A DNA stretch of 64,000 nt, taken from contig VZRG01000540.1 in NCBI GenBank assembly GCA_013397435.1, positions 248,001 through 312,000 on the forward strand, in the 5' to 3' direction. The translations under genes and the position numbers were made by a program. Below the pieces are notes generated by a model. That model ran no database searches. It had not been told where the DNA came from and saw nothing but the letters and a program-made list of their open reading frames with translations. The stretch's first letter is position 1, and each line of letters begins with the position of its first letter. Shown here one piece after another: positions 26,801 through 39,835 of the stretch. This stretch comes from Erythrocercus mccallii (Eukaryota; Chordata; Aves; Passeriformes; Dicruridae).

Positions 26801-27839
26801 AGTCCTTCCAGGATCAGAACACTTTCCAAAGTCTCGGTTTAATTGCCCAAAATATTTCAGGGTGCAGAATCAAATTTTATTCTTAAAATGTTCCTAATCT
26901 TTTAAAAGTCAGAACCTACTTTACTTGAATTACCACCTCAGTGATGAAGAATTGTGTCCTACACAGGTTATGAGAGATCCTTGGAACTCCTTACTTGCAT
27001 GGAGTCAATTAGAGCATGGGCAAGTGGGGCTCAGCACCTTCAGGCTTCCTTTGCTATGGTGAGGTGGTACATGTCCTGACAGTACCTTTGCAAACTGCAT
27101 TGCCTTCATTGCATGGCTTTCTTTTTAAAAAAAGTAATTCCACTGCAGGTTTGGCCCTTCAATGTGCTTAAGATTAAGCATGTAAATATTTTAACTGGTG
27201 TGAAAGAAATCACCTACATGCCTGCACGTGTGATTATATACTTTGGTGGATCAGGCCAGAATGCTGAACACGTTGAATCAAGCAATGAGTATGTACATAA
27301 ACAAGATCTTTACAAACTGACACAAATGTAGCACTTGCATTTCTTTAAGAATCTCATAATTGAGTTCAGTCCTGGTTTAAAAGCACTGGTTTTAGTAGGA
27401 GAAGGTTAGTAATTAATTTAGCCTTACTTCTTTTTTGATGTAAAGACAAATTCCTTAAGTGAAATTCTGTGGTGTTAGTTTTATTAGTTACAGACACATT
27501 TCCATCAGTTGCTACACAATGTTATATGATGAATTACAGTATTGACAATATGAAAAACTTTAAAAATATTTGGATTTCTATTTTTACCAAGCTTCAGTTG
27601 CTTTTATGGAGGACGGTGTTTGTGTTATTGGCCACTGGAGCCAGCTAAGAACATCAGAACATTATCCTGCCCTGCCCCTGGAAGTAATGAACTCTTTTCC
27701 AGGCTGTAAAATGTTGGTGTTTTGTGGTTTCCTGAAAAGGAGATAGCAGCTAGCTGTTCCTGCTCCCACTGAATATGGTGTCAGGGTTGTCAGCTTGTAT
27801 CAGAGATTGCAGGCCCCTGCAGGCATCAATGCAGAATTA
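23893..27839. other. Non-coding stretch, nothing recognised
   Basis: About 4 kb with no recognisable exon or repeat. Frames up to 106 codons (24228-24548 plus) look like chance. A moderately pyrimidine-rich patch lies at about 26410-26620. Confidence 0.5.
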
Positions 27840-28000
27840 GGGGAGGAGCATCCCTTTATTTTATTTAACCGTCATGACTACACCACAGCAAGTAATCTCC
27901 AACCTGAGAGCCCGACTAATAGTCAGGCTGTTAGCCACAACTTCATGCTTCGGGACAAGTAGCAGTGATGCTTTTATGATATCAAAAGTAAACAGGGATT
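27840..28000. promoter_or_regulatory. Candidate conserved non-coding element with small hairpin
   Basis: This patch keeps several CpGs (near 27870, 27914 and 27950) in an otherwise CpG-poor region. It holds a 9-bp inverted repeat with one mismatch at 27909-27929 (AGCCCGACT / AGTCAGGCT, loop AAT). Its mixed composition is unlike the flanking A/T runs. Retained CpGs are often seen in conserved enhancers, but conservation itself cannot be read from one genome. Enhancer function is inference. Confidence 0.2.
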
Positions 28001-28734
28001 TACACATACTATTTTTATGTTGATTCTGTTTCTTTTAATAGTAAAATAACTTTTAGTAGTTGCTATGAATTTTCTCAAAATTTATAGCACTTATTTCTTT
28101 GCTCCTACTTCTATACTGATACATATCACAAACCATTTTAAATGGCATTAAACTTGTCCCTCCAAAAGTCTCCCAACAGAATTCCTACTTTATTCAGTCA
28201 TTTATTCTGTGCTTTGAGAAGATAGAGCTTCCATTGATTCCTACACATTCAAACAACTGGGATTATTCGTGTGGGGTAAAAAAATTGATAAAAAATCAGA
28301 AGCAACTGCTTTTGCAAATGGATGTGGAAATATTCTAACCTCTCCAGTGCTGACCTCCTGTCTACAAGTGGAGGTTCCATGCACCTCAAAACTGCTAGCG
28401 TTAACGAGAATGATCTCTGCAAATTGCTGCATGTAGCTGGGAAAGGAAAAAGACTCCAGTGCTCTTGCTTGTTAACATTCTTCTTTGTTTCTGCCCTCTC
28501 CAACTCAAATGTTTTCTAGATATTTCTCTGGCAGCTTTAGCAGCATTAATGCATTCCAAACTAGAAAAGTTTCTACTTCAATATCTTACAACTAACTCAA
28601 TATGTACTGACCTCAAACCCAGGATAGTAGTAATTTGATATTGCAGCTCATTATTGTTACTCCCAGCAAGTTTCTCCTTGGAAGTGCCTGATGCTTCCCC
28701 CTCCCTCTCACACACCCTCCCACCCTCCATTCAG
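28001..28734. other. Non-coding stretch, nothing recognised
   Basis: AT-rich DNA with a C-rich stretch at about 28690-28735 (CCCTCC repeats). TTCCATTGATTCC at 28229-28241 is a weak match to the dispersed CCATTGACTTC-type motif. Confidence 0.45.
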
Positions 28735-28965
28735 AATTTGGTTTTAATTGTTCGGGAAAACATTCAGACTGTGAGGCAACGATATATTTCCAGGGGGTAC
28801 AAGATATTAATAGAGCTACATCGTGGCCCCATATATTGTAATAAACTGTGCTGTAATTTGTTTACCCACCGTAGACAGTAACTAACATTCAGATAAATGG
28901 AGTTGGCGCCTGTGAGATTTATGATATACTTCTGTGCTTAGCAATGTTTAATCAGGGAGTTAAAA
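28735..28965. promoter_or_regulatory. Candidate conserved non-coding element / enhancer
   Basis: About 230 bases with at least five CpGs (TTCGG, AACGA, ATCGT, ACCGT, GGCGCC) in a CpG-poor background. It contains a CArG-like CCCCATATATTG, forkhead-like TGTTTACCC, TAAT cores and a GGCGCC palindrome. There is no convincing open frame (75 codons at most) and no repeat similarity. Such motif-dense, CpG-retaining, non-coding patches are typical of vertebrate conserved elements, but this is pattern judgement only. Alignment to other amniotes would decide. Confidence 0.25.
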
Positions 28966-29211
28966 TATTACAGTGTAAAATCCTTTACAAGCATGCACAA
29001 ACAGAGAACTACCATTAGAGGCTTGGCAGACATACTCGGTGTCAAATAGTACCTCCAGACACTCTCAAAACACAAAGAGGAATATTCAAAGCAGCTACTA
29101 ACTGACTAGCATTATTTGAGAACCACGTCAGAGCTCATTTTTTTAGGGGGGTTAGCTTTTGAAGTGACAGAATGATAGGCAGGGACAAGTGGGCTTGTCT
29201 GCAGAGTCCAT
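28966..29211. other. Non-coding sequence left of the gap
   Basis: Unique-looking sequence ending at the run of N. Nothing was recognised. Confidence 0.5.
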
Positions 29212-29296
29212 NNNNNNNNNNNNNNNNNNNNNNNNNNNNNNNNNNNNNNNNNNNNNNNNNNNNNNNNNNNNNNNNNNNNNNNNNNNNNNNNNNNNN
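29212..29296. other. Assembly gap (85 N)
   Basis: Eighty-five unknown bases. Flanks are TGCAGAGTCCAT on the left and TGTCACAGAGCTTAG on the right. The true length may differ from 85. Frames crossing it are meaningless. Confidence 0.99.
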
Positions 29297-29775
29297 TGTC
29301 ACAGAGCTTAGACTGTTTGGATAAGACAGGCTAGCATGTGGGGGGATCAGCATGAAGCATCACACCTGGAGGAAAAGACAACTAGCTCCAGCCTCAGTGC
29401 CATAAGCCTGGCTCCACAAAGTCTAGCCAACATCTGGAATGGATATCAAGAGACACAGTGCAGCCCTGACTGGCGCTCTACTCTACCTTTGTACTTTTCA
29501 CTGCAAATTGAAAAGCAAAACAGACATCAAGGATATATTTATATAACTGTCTTCAAGCTGCATTTTCTACTCTCATCTGCTGCACATGATAAGTTTCAAG
29601 TGTTTTCTAATAAAAAAATGATTTTTTTTTTTTACTCTTTGTTCAGTATACAGACTGACCTCTTTTTATTCACAGTTTTAAAGGAACAGTAAATATTTTA
29701 CAGCCAGAGGAAGTGTCAGCACCGTAAGACTTTCTGCTATTGACATTATTTAACCACACTGGCTATTGAGCCAAA
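29297..29775. other. Non-coding sequence right of the gap
   Basis: No repeat or exon was recognised. A 118-codon plus-strand frame (29336-29692) lacks any recognisable domain. A T run lies near 29622-29633. Confidence 0.45.
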
Positions 29776-29873
29776 TGTGGCAGGGTGTGAGTCTGTGAGT
29801 GTGCAGATGCCTGCATTTGCCTCATTGTGCAAACGAGCTCATTTGTGTGCATTTGTGTGAGCATGTGTGCTTT
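29776..29873. repeat. GT-rich degenerate simple sequence
   Basis: Repeated TGTG and GTGTG steps with the unit CATTTGTGTG twice in a row at about 29839-29858. It is probably a decayed (TG)n microsatellite. Confidence 0.6.
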
Positions 29874-32800
29874 GAAGAGGAACGTTCAGAAGTTTTTCAC
29901 TTTATTTTCACATCATGTTGCTGTTATGTCACTCAAAGAGGGAGGTGAGCCCTGTATGTTCAAACAAGAGACCCTGTGGTAAACTGCTCCTCAGGAGTGA
30001 CATGCTGAAGGAATGCAGCCTCCATATCAAGAAGGCTCTGGTTTTGCTCTCTGCTTCCCAGCTATGCAGCAGATGAGACCAGATCAGCCTTCTAGTCAGG
30101 TTGATTAATTATGAGGGAAATAACCAGGACGAGAAATGGTTACATTTGACTGTGAAAATTTGCCTTCTGACCACTAGACACCAAGCTGGACCTGGCCATA
30201 CGTGGGTTTTGGCACAGACACAGACAGCATGGATTGATGCCCTCCTCAGTAAAACCAGAAGACTCAGAAAGGCCCAAATATTACAAAATGTACTCTGGAT
30301 CTCATGGGCAGTGATATATATGAATAGTCATGAGAAAGTACAGTTATCTGAAGCAGTCAAGTTCAACCTATGAGAGACAGTAGGAACCAGAGATACACAT
30401 CCAGCCCTAAGTATCTCCTCTTTAGTACAGAGCCTGATCCCTATCTACCTCATTTATTGGTATAAATTACAGACAGTTGCATTAGTTGGAATTATACTCC
30501 ATGTAAAATGTTCAGAAAAAAAAAGCTTTTTGAATCCAAAGGTGAGAAGTTTCATCAATACTAGTAACAGAAGTAACAATCCTAGAGAAATTGGCTGGAA
30601 CATCAAAACTATTATTTGCTATTACTTGTTGCTCTCATTAGAAAGGAGAATCATACTGGGAAACGCTTCAGTTTCTCCCCATATTGAAAAATCCAATTTT
30701 CAGCTGGTTTGGTATTGTGAATAGGAGATAGGGATGTAAAACATGCTGTTCTGTTTTGACTGCACAATTCACCTTATAAGCCTGGAGAACCAGAAACATC
30801 TCTATCCACTCCATTGTAAAATACATATTTTTCACATATTGCAGGTAGAACATGAGGCTTAAAAAGTGGTCCTAATTAAAATAATCCTGAATTTTGTGTT
30901 GGAAATTTACTGCTGTGTTATAGATATCTATTGAAGGAGAAATATTTTTTTCTTTTCCTCCATGGGAAACAGTACCTTTTTTTCCACAAAATAACATTCA
31001 AGAAAAAAATATGTTGTCTTCAATAGAAGTTTTATTTTTTAATAAAATATTCTTAAAGTAAAAAATATAGTTTTCATCAACATTTCTTATACAAAAAAGA
31101 TCATTTCTAATTCGTTTTACTTGTAATATGCTTCAAACTTTTCAGTTAAAAAGTGCTGTGTAAAATAATATATTAATAGCATGGTAAGAAGTTATACATT
31201 GTGTGACCCCATGAATTTCAAAAGACATAGGAGATACTTTTAGCTGAATTTGTCTAAAGTAATATCTCAATCAGTGCAATCTGAAAAGTGGATTATTCCA
31301 TAACATCTATTGAAAATCTTTCTATGTTACCTAATGAGACATTTGCTCTCTTCCATATTATGAAAGCAAAGACAAATATCTGATTTTCATTTGCTGCTGT
31401 GTTATCAGCAGCAATTATTTTGTTAGATAGCTTAGAGATTTTTGTATTTGGGGTATTTTTTTACCATTTGAAAGCCTATAACTTCACTCTGTGTGGAAAA
31501 TGGGGTAACAAAGGCTCTGTGAAGTGAAACTCACAAGAAAAAGTAAAGCTGGTGAGAAATCACAAAAAGGAGAAGCCTATTCTTTAACTGAAACCAGTCA
31601 CTCTGAATGAATCAGGCAAATTTCACAGATGAAAAAAAAAAAACCTAGTATTTGCTTGCTGTCCTAATTTTGAAAATATGTTCTTCCTTTGAAATCTCGC
31701 TGGCAAAATTCAGGCATCTTCCCATGTAAATTTAGAGTTTATTACTTCTGAAGCTATGGTCCCAAATGAATTTATCATGACAAAAGTAGCATATGACAAA
31801 ATTGCATGTGCTTTTGGTATAGAAACTCTGTGGAAAGAAACTCCAAACCAGTGTTGGGACACAAAGAAGGAAGTGCTATTTCACAGCAGTATTTGAGATG
31901 CATTTTGTCATGCATATCCATTCAGAATAAAAGCTCCACAAGTTTGCTTTCTGGATAGTAGGACATTTCATTTCCCTTTTAACAGAAGGGAACACAGATC
32001 AAAGGAAAGCAGCCAGGTGGGTCAGAGGGAAACACCAGCATTTCCTGTCCTCATTACTTGTTTACAGATAAACACCAGACAACTGTAAAAGTGAGAATAT
32101 GTTTTCACAAGAGCAAGAAGGAAATAGAATTGAATAAATCTAAAGAAACAAATATATGTCTAAATTTGAAAGTCTTGAGTTTGTTTAATAATGTTTCTAT
32201 AGTGATTTAGAATATCTTCTATATTATGTCTCTACCATTTATTTATATTGTCTCATTTATTAAATTCAAATGAAAGAAGTTTTACTCTACAGAAGGTTTA
32301 AAGAAACCAGAAAGTCATCTCTATGTAACTTGTAGTGACTTTGCAGTGAGGGTCTGCAGCAGACCATCCTACCAGATCACCTCATACAACACAGAGTAAT
32401 GACATCTGCACACTGAAGAGTTAGACATACCCCACTGAAAGGCACTGACTGCAAATTCACCATCAAGATTACATTAAACTCCTAAAATATGCTGAGTGAG
32501 GTTCAGTTTCTGAGTTTGTTCCTCCCTCATATTTCATGTGGTATATTTCTCAAACAAGGAACCTGCTCATTCTCTCTGTTTACCAGTATCTGCCTGATAA
32601 AGTAGAACTGAAAACACTGTGTTGTGCTGGAACGTGAAGAAGTTCAGAGTTCAAAACAATTGCTTGCTACAAAAATAAAGGAAGGCCTCTCCTTTGAAAT
32701 CTATGAACTCGAAACAGGGATACAGAACTAGTCGTTGCCAATAACTTTAACTTCATTTATCTATATTTGGCAAAAATTGTGCTGCAGCTGGAGATGAAAT

Positions 32801-35800
32801 GCTGAGCTAAATAACTGCAGCGACGTGAGCTTCAAAACAGCAATTACTAAGCTGTGCAGCCTTGTGTAAGATTTTACTTTTATTTATTGTATTTAAAGAA
32901 ACTCTGTATCTATGTACAGTACAACAAGAACTGCCTGATCAAATAATGCCTGATTGCAAGGCATGTCAGCTCCACTGTCAATATAACTCAATATTTAGCA
33001 AGGAAAACATGTTTTCCATGAAGTCAGACTACAATGCTGTGCATGGCAGTTTTATAGTTCTACATACCTTTATATTGTCTCTAATTGCAAGGAGTAACTC
33101 ATATTAAACCTAAATTTGGCTTATCAAAAAGGATGAATGTATTTTTTTTTTCTTACTATTAGAAAAGCTAGTAGTTTTAAAAAGCTGAAAGAAAGGTGCA
33201 CACAATCCCTTTCTTCATGGAAAATCATATTAATAACGTTGTTGGAGGAACTGCTCACCAACATTATTTCTATCATCCTTTTTAAAAAGAGAACAAGAAA
33301 GTTGGGCACATGTTCCAGAGTTATCTCTTCTTCCAGGCAGATGTTTTTGTTCTCAAAAGAGAAGCCCAAATAGCTGCAATTATGGGTGTTTTGTGGCGCT
33401 AACTCCACATATGTGTCTACTATCACAGTGCAGCCTCACAGTGGCCTCCCTTTAAAGCACTTCATCTAGGGACATGTTGACATTTCAGAGAAAGAGAAGG
33501 AGAAAATGAAGTGACATATGAGTATTCTTCTAGTTGTCCAAGAAAATGGATGCTGATGCCATAAATCTAGCTCCTTCCCAAAAAGTAATGTGACTGAAAT
33601 AATATCACAATGCCAGAAAAGCTGACTAATTGTTTGGATTCCAAAACTGACATAATTTTTCCAAGATGACATAGTATTATTAGTAGTATCCAGTCCCTCA
33701 AACAGTGATTTTTATCCTCATTGACCATATCTCTATTTCTCTTTCTCTTTACTCCCACAGACAGAAATTCTATAAAAAGATAAAATCCTTTCATTTTCTT
33801 GGTCATTCATGAAATTTTTAACCCTAACAAATACAAACTCTTTCACTATGTCAGTCATTTTCTAGATGCTGTAAGTAGCATTTCTTTGGTACAAACTGCC
33901 TTTCACCAGATGTTTCCCAGACATTTAGGGTGAGTGGATCATTGCTGTCCTTCAAAATAATCAAAATTAATTAATTAATACTCTTATAATCTACTTGAAG
34001 GTAATAGAAAAATTCTCAATACATTTTCAAATTTCATTGGCAGATCATCTCCCATAATTCCATTGACTGACCATGAGTCACTGGTGAATACAAATCTACT
34101 GATCTACTGTATTCAGAACTGGTGACATTTTTTTCTTCATCATCTGCATCCTGCAAGCACATATGTCAGAGAAAGTATTCCCTTGGGTTACAGTAGGTCA
34201 TATTGCTTAATTTCTAACTTCATCAGTGGTAGATTTTTCTGTACTTAGAGATAACCAAGCTGAAAGTTTATATGTCCTGGAATGCATCTATATTTATTTC
34301 AACATCCTGGTAAAGGCAAGAGATGGAGCTTTGCCTCTTGTCATCTCCTTTCAAATTTTGGGCCTGCCTTGTTTCATTGATAAACTCAAGTCCAGCACTA
34401 CACATAGAGATACGTCTTTTGCTCTGATTTTGTTACTCCAGTAGAGCTGGTGATTCCATCCTCTGTTAAATTGCTTCATTTCTGAATAGCAAGGAAATCA
34501 AAGCAAGATGAAGCAAGCCAAGGGAAGGGATAGGAGTCCAGTATGGATCTTCAGAATTTTTGATGGAATTTTTCCACCTTTCATTAGGGGGTATAGTCTG
34601 TCAAAGCCTGGCTTCTCCCTTCATTTATCCATACTGCATGTCACTCTTGTAGTTCCATAGACATAATGTAGAAATATAGAAATATTAACCTACAACTACA
34701 ACTGCATCACCACCAAGTCATCTACAAGGTATAGTTGTTCTCACAGTACCTGTTATTATAGGAGATCTTTCAGAATGGAAGTGAGGCATTGGAAAGCACA
34801 TGCATCTAGCAGCCATTTGCATCCCTAGATCAGCTTTTTTGAATTGACTGAGAAGCTAATTCCAAAGTCCCTTTAACCTGTTATTCCAGCCTGAGCAGGT
34901 CAGTGATTAGCTGCTCTTCACAGACAGATCCTTGTCCCTTGAAGGGCATGAAAACCACATCGTAGTTTACTCTTCCTTTGCAGAGTCACTAAGAGACTTC
35001 AACATTTCAACAGCCATCATTTTAAACTCAGTAAACCAAATGAGCCAAAGCATTCCAATATCAGTGCTAATGTTTTTAAAATACAGTTTGTTTTCTGTTT
35101 TTACATCAGAAAGCTCATACTTACATGGACGTCCTGATAAAAGATAGAGACTGCACACATATTTCCAGGGTAATCTAACTTGTACCAGAGGCTGCTAGGG
35201 ATTAAGTGACTGGATGTTAAAGACGTTGACACTGATTTATGGCTCTCTGCTTCTACTTTAACATCTTGCAGCCATCACAAATGTTCAGTGTTGTTTGGGC
35301 TGTGGTGTTTCAACATAACATGAAGCAGGAACTGCAGCAACATATAATTTACAATGGAGAGTCTACATTTCACTTTCACATATAGAACACATAGAGAATT
35401 CTTCCTTTTAAAGTAAAGTTTCCTTATTCATTCATCACACACTACTAATCACCACCACTTAGGCATCTTAAAGAAAATGATGTACCATGTATCAGAAAAA
35501 CTGACAGGGCAAACGACTGAAATTGAACACATCTGTACAAATTGTGAAGAAAATGCAGGACTCTTAAAGAAACAATAATAATGGCAGTCATTTCTTTTCT
35601 AGAAATTGAATCATTCCTCTGCCATTTACAATAGTTTAGTATTTATGCACCTTCACAATTCTTCAAATCACTCTTCTTGACTTGTTCAAGGCCTACATTG
35701 TGGCTCTGTCTCTTTGGAAAGATCAACAACTAGACAAGAACATAACAAAATAACATCTTGGCTAACTCTTTGTGTTTAGTAGGATAATAGCGCTGAGGAA

Positions 35801-35899
35801 TCCTCTCTTTGCTAACAAGGTCACATTCTGCTTCAGAAAGATTTTCATCCACATGGATGTCTGATTGCGGTTACTAATTGCACTGAGCTTACTCTCCAA
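29874..35899. other. Long non-coding stretch without recognised genes or repeats
   Basis: About 6 kb of AT-rich DNA. The section 30900-31200 is especially A/T-rich. A patch at about 32750-32870 keeps CpGs (GCGACGTGAG) and TAAT-type cores and could be a minor conserved element. TTAATTAATTAAT lies at 33967-33979. All open frames are about 100 codons or less and unrecognised. Confidence 0.5.
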
Positions 35900-35932
35900 T
35901 ATCTAATTCACTGCCCTGAAGTGAATTAGATA
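35900..35932. repeat. Hairpin with 13-bp perfect stem
   Basis: TATCTAATTCACT is followed after seven bases (GCCCTGA) by its exact reverse complement AGTGAATTAGATA. Pairing stops sharply at both ends of the stem. It is too short for a microRNA precursor and is not in a recognised repeat. It may be the remnant of a larger inverted repeat, a protein-binding palindrome or a rare chance event. Confidence 0.9.
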
Positions 35933-37650
35933 ATTATCTTCTGTTCCATTCTTAGCTATTAAATCGGAAAGACTATGGTGTTGAAGCTTGCAGTAATGTA
36001 TATGATTACCTTGGTAAGAGAATCATTTTGGTATCTTCTTCTTCAAGTCACTGATATGCATTTGCTGTTCTTTGTCAGCTATAGAGTTTTCTTCCTCTGG
36101 GCTACAGTGTCAACTCTCATGTCCTCAGTTCCTCTATAGCAGACTGGATGTAAAGTCTATGTCACCTCCACAACCACTCAGATAGAGACAAGAAAATAAT
36201 TAGTCTTCTAAAACAAGGAGCTTCTTCTGGACCAGAAAGCCTTTCATCTGAAATTCATGCAGTAATATGTAGGCAATTCACAGGTTTTCCCACTCCTGGC
36301 TCAAGCAGACATTGTGCTTTGCCCTTGTAGAGACATGCATCTTCATTCACATGGGGTGCTGACATCCTTTTTTCATAAGATAGCTGCAGTGCAGGTAAAT
36401 TACTGTCACAGCAGTAAGGTAATTCCCATTTCCACACTCTTCTAATCTGCCTCTGCCTCACTTTGGCTCCTTTTGCTGATTTGAGACAGTAATTCTTTCA
36501 TTTTTATGCCAGCTGAGAGCCAGACTCACCAGCCTCTTAGCTTATGGTATATTACCTCTGTGAAGCTCATGGGTTTCTTTGTTTATACCACAGAATTCAC
36601 TTTCACCTGTTAAAAGAATAACTTAGCTTCACACATGGGAACATCCTGCATATTTCAACCAAGCACAGCATTGCTGTCGTTCTGGCCTGACTGTTGCCAG
36701 TGACTGTTCAGACACAAGGCAGTGATAAACCTCATATTGAAGCTAAAGCATCCTTTACAAGGAAGTGCACAACTGATAGCTGGTAATCTGCAATCATTTA
36801 AAAGGACCAGCAAATTATATTTCACATCATGAATTGTGGTTTCAGCTAGAAAATAACTGAGTACTTCATATTATTTGATAGCAAACAAGTTAGGACCACA
36901 GTTTCTGAAGAGAAACTATTGTCCTATCTTTTCTAAATAAGAAAAAATAAAATACATGAAAAACAATTTATGATGGTAACTTGATTCAAGGCCCTCAATT
37001 TTTGTTGGCTGAACGGTTGGGATTTTTTGCTTGTTATGGAGATACTTTGTTTCCTTATGGAGAGTGCAATATTGTTAATAACAAAGGATATACTGTTGAT
37101 AGTAGATCTGGCCTGAATATCATTCAACTAATTTTCACTATAAGGTCAGAAATAACAGTTACCGATGTTATTAAATCCATATTCTAGCACACATACCTTT
37201 TTTTTTTCCTAGCACTTTTCTTCATGTGTTTGACAGGAGCTGAGGAGGAGCAATAGTGAGGGACAATAACAGTGAAGTCTTATCCATCCTAAAACATTGC
37301 ATAAAACTTAGTTTGTCATTTTCATCTGCTGTGCTGAACTGTTTTCCCCTAAATTCCCAAGAGCAACCAGGTGAAGCAGGAATGTATAGGAGTGAAGATT
37401 AAACAGACTTCCTTTCCTACACTTGCACTCAGATGAGGGGGAAGGGCTCAAAAAACCCCATTATTTTAAATGCTTTTTTTTTTTTTGAGGAAAAAATTTA
37501 AAAATTGAGATGGTGCCTTTTAATTTGCTAATTAACAACTTTTACAGTGGAGAATACTGCCAAAATGACTGAGATTAATTGATAAAGATTCATTAGAGAA
37601 GAAGGAAAATAGAAATTAAAGGAATGAAGATCTTAGATAATTCAGAATGT
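35933..37650. other. Non-coding stretch, nothing recognised
   Basis: Unique-looking DNA. A T run at 37200-37208 and a longer T run near 37477-37488 are present. No gene or repeat family was recognised. Confidence 0.5.
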
Positions 37651-37669
37651 TCCACTGAAGCCAACAGAG
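37651..37669. repeat. Copy of dispersed CCACTGAAGYCAA motif
   Basis: TCCACTGAAGCCAACAGAG is a diverged match to the CCATTGAAGTCAATGG-type motif seen elsewhere in the window, probably the relic of an old interspersed repeat. Confidence 0.35.
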
Positions 37670-39765
37670 CCAAGGATGCAATTTAGAGTATATAGTTTCC
37701 AAATTTTTGTTTCCTGTATTTTCACATATTGCCTACTAAAGCAGCCATTATGAGCGACTTGATAGGTGCTGTGGGCTGATTATATGACAAATCAAGATCA
37801 GGTGAAGTAACACACAGCGTTTGCCAAGAAGTATAATTTCAGGTATCTTGAAATTATTTCTGGATTTACACTGAACAAATGCAGTAAGGGTTTGACAGCT
37901 AGATGCTGATAATGTTGCTAACTCTCACTCTGGTTACTTAGTCTATTCCAATTATTACAGCTCAACCCAGACATGAGACTGTTTCCTTTCTGTCCTTCAC
38001 TAAACACAATTTTAACCCAAACCACTTTTCTCCAAAGAGAATGTCCAAAGACATTGAGCTAGGCCTGCAGACTATTCAGACACTCTCTACTGTTATTTTA
38101 AAATTCCTTGAGTTGACAAGAAAGTAGCCCAGTAGCCTAATGGCTACTTAGCCTGTAGACTACCTTAGCCTCAGGCACTGTTCTGAACCAGTCATAACAC
38201 AAGTTGAATATTACATTAAAATCTTTCCTTTTTTCAAGCAGATTTCTTAACAAGAGACTGCCAATCAACCTAAACACTAACCTCCTCAATCTGTTTCTGG
38301 TGACGTCTCACATTAATTGGTTATTTATCAATCCAGTTTGCCTCAGTGGTCAGGGCATTCCTCTAAGGAGTGTGAAAGTGGCTTCTCATCCTCTTACACT
38401 GATAAAGTCATTAATACAATTGAAAGAGTAATGACTTAACAGCATTTTTACCAGGACATCTTGGTAAAAAGGACTCATATTTCCTACTATGAGTAAGACA
38501 CCAGGATTTAGTCTTCACTAGGAGAAAAGAGAGAATGTCTCCCACACTGATTAAATAAATGATCAATACTTAAAACAGACTAAGCATGGAGGAAGAGAGG
38601 TAAAAAGGATATAATAATGGAAAATGACCCTGTCTCAGGTCAAATACACAGTACGTCAAAAGTGGAATTAAAATTCAACCTCCAGTCAGCTGAACACAGA
38701 CTCAGTTACTACAAAGCCTTGCCTGCCCTCATTTCTTTTGCTGCTAGTTTTCCTATCTTATCAGACACATTCATCAAGCCACTTCATGTCACCTGGCTTT
38801 AGAGCCCAAACATGCACTGACAAATTGTTCCTAAGATCCATTTCTGGAGACATTTCTTCCTGTTAATCTGGGATAAGTTTTAAGATAGCTGAGGTGAAAC
38901 ATCCCTCCAGATTGTAGTGTTTGACTAAAAGAGTGGCCTATAGTGGTGAAACTGAGCTAGGATGATTTCATTTCGGATGCCTGAACTGCACCAGAGAAAT
39001 ATCCATAATGCAGCTGCCCTGTCCAGCTGTTTACCCTACAGAGGTATCATGATAGTTACTGCATGTTCCAAAATCTTCAGAAAAGGTATCAAGTACACAT
39101 CATTTTCACCACTTTACAGTTGGATTAAAATTCATTTATAGGCTGCTATTCCTCTTCAATTTTTAAGAAACCCATCCTAATTTTTTACAGAAGTTTCAGT
39201 TAACAAAGACTAAGTTCCAACAACACAGTAACCATCCTTAACAGCTGGCTTTTTAATGGCATCCAAGATAAAGAACAGAAAATGTTTCAGTGATGCTGAC
39301 CAAAGAGACGTGTCATCTACTCATGAATAAGAGAAGGAAAAGCTTCACAACTGAGCATGCTCACCAGCTGGAAGAGACAGAGAGGCAGCAGGCAGGTGCA
39401 AAAAAACCATTTGGGGGCTCTAGCTGGTTTTCTCTGTATTCCAATGGAAAAAGAGCAGAAGAGTTTTCCGTGAAAAGAAACTAATCTAGATTAATCCAGA
39501 AGTGATTAGTCAATTAAAAGGGACAGTATCCAAACTCACACATTTTTAAGGATTAAGCCCATCACACACACACTGTTTTTCAATATTGTTCTCTGCAATA
39601 AAAACTGAGATTGTTTTCTGAACAGGATGCCAGCTGCTTCCTGTTCATGCTACTAATACATAACACTGCCATTGTATCACATCAAGGGATCCTCACTCTG
39701 ATCACCAGCCAGCAGAACAAATGCGCTATATTAAGTAAATCCTCATAAAAGGCCACAGAATCGAT
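37670..39765. other. Non-coding stretch, nothing recognised
   Basis: No exon or known repeat was seen. The part at about 37730-37830 (containing CCATTATGAGCGACTTGATA) is motif-rich and keeps a CpG, making it a weak conserved-element candidate. Confidence 0.45.
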
Positions 39766-39835
39766 TGGTGTAATTCAGCCTAGTCACACTGACTTTAGCA
39801 ACATTTTACTCCTGCTTAGGACCTAATCTGATTTG
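39766..39835 (+). repeat. Relic of old amniote interspersed repeat
   Basis: The run GGTGTAATTCAGCC, then CACTGACTTTAGC, then TTTTACTCCTGC and AGGACCTAATCTG has the same order of blocks (GGTGTAAATCAG, CATTGACTTCAG, TTTACACCAGC, AGGATCTGGCC) that I know from a very common repeat in turtles and archosaurs. The family name is not asserted. A second relic with related blocks lies at 48090-48158. Confidence 0.4.

Noticed and set aside
35900..35932. Hairpin as a microRNA precursor
   Set aside because: The stem is 13 bp and pairing does not extend outward; precursors need roughly 30 paired bases.
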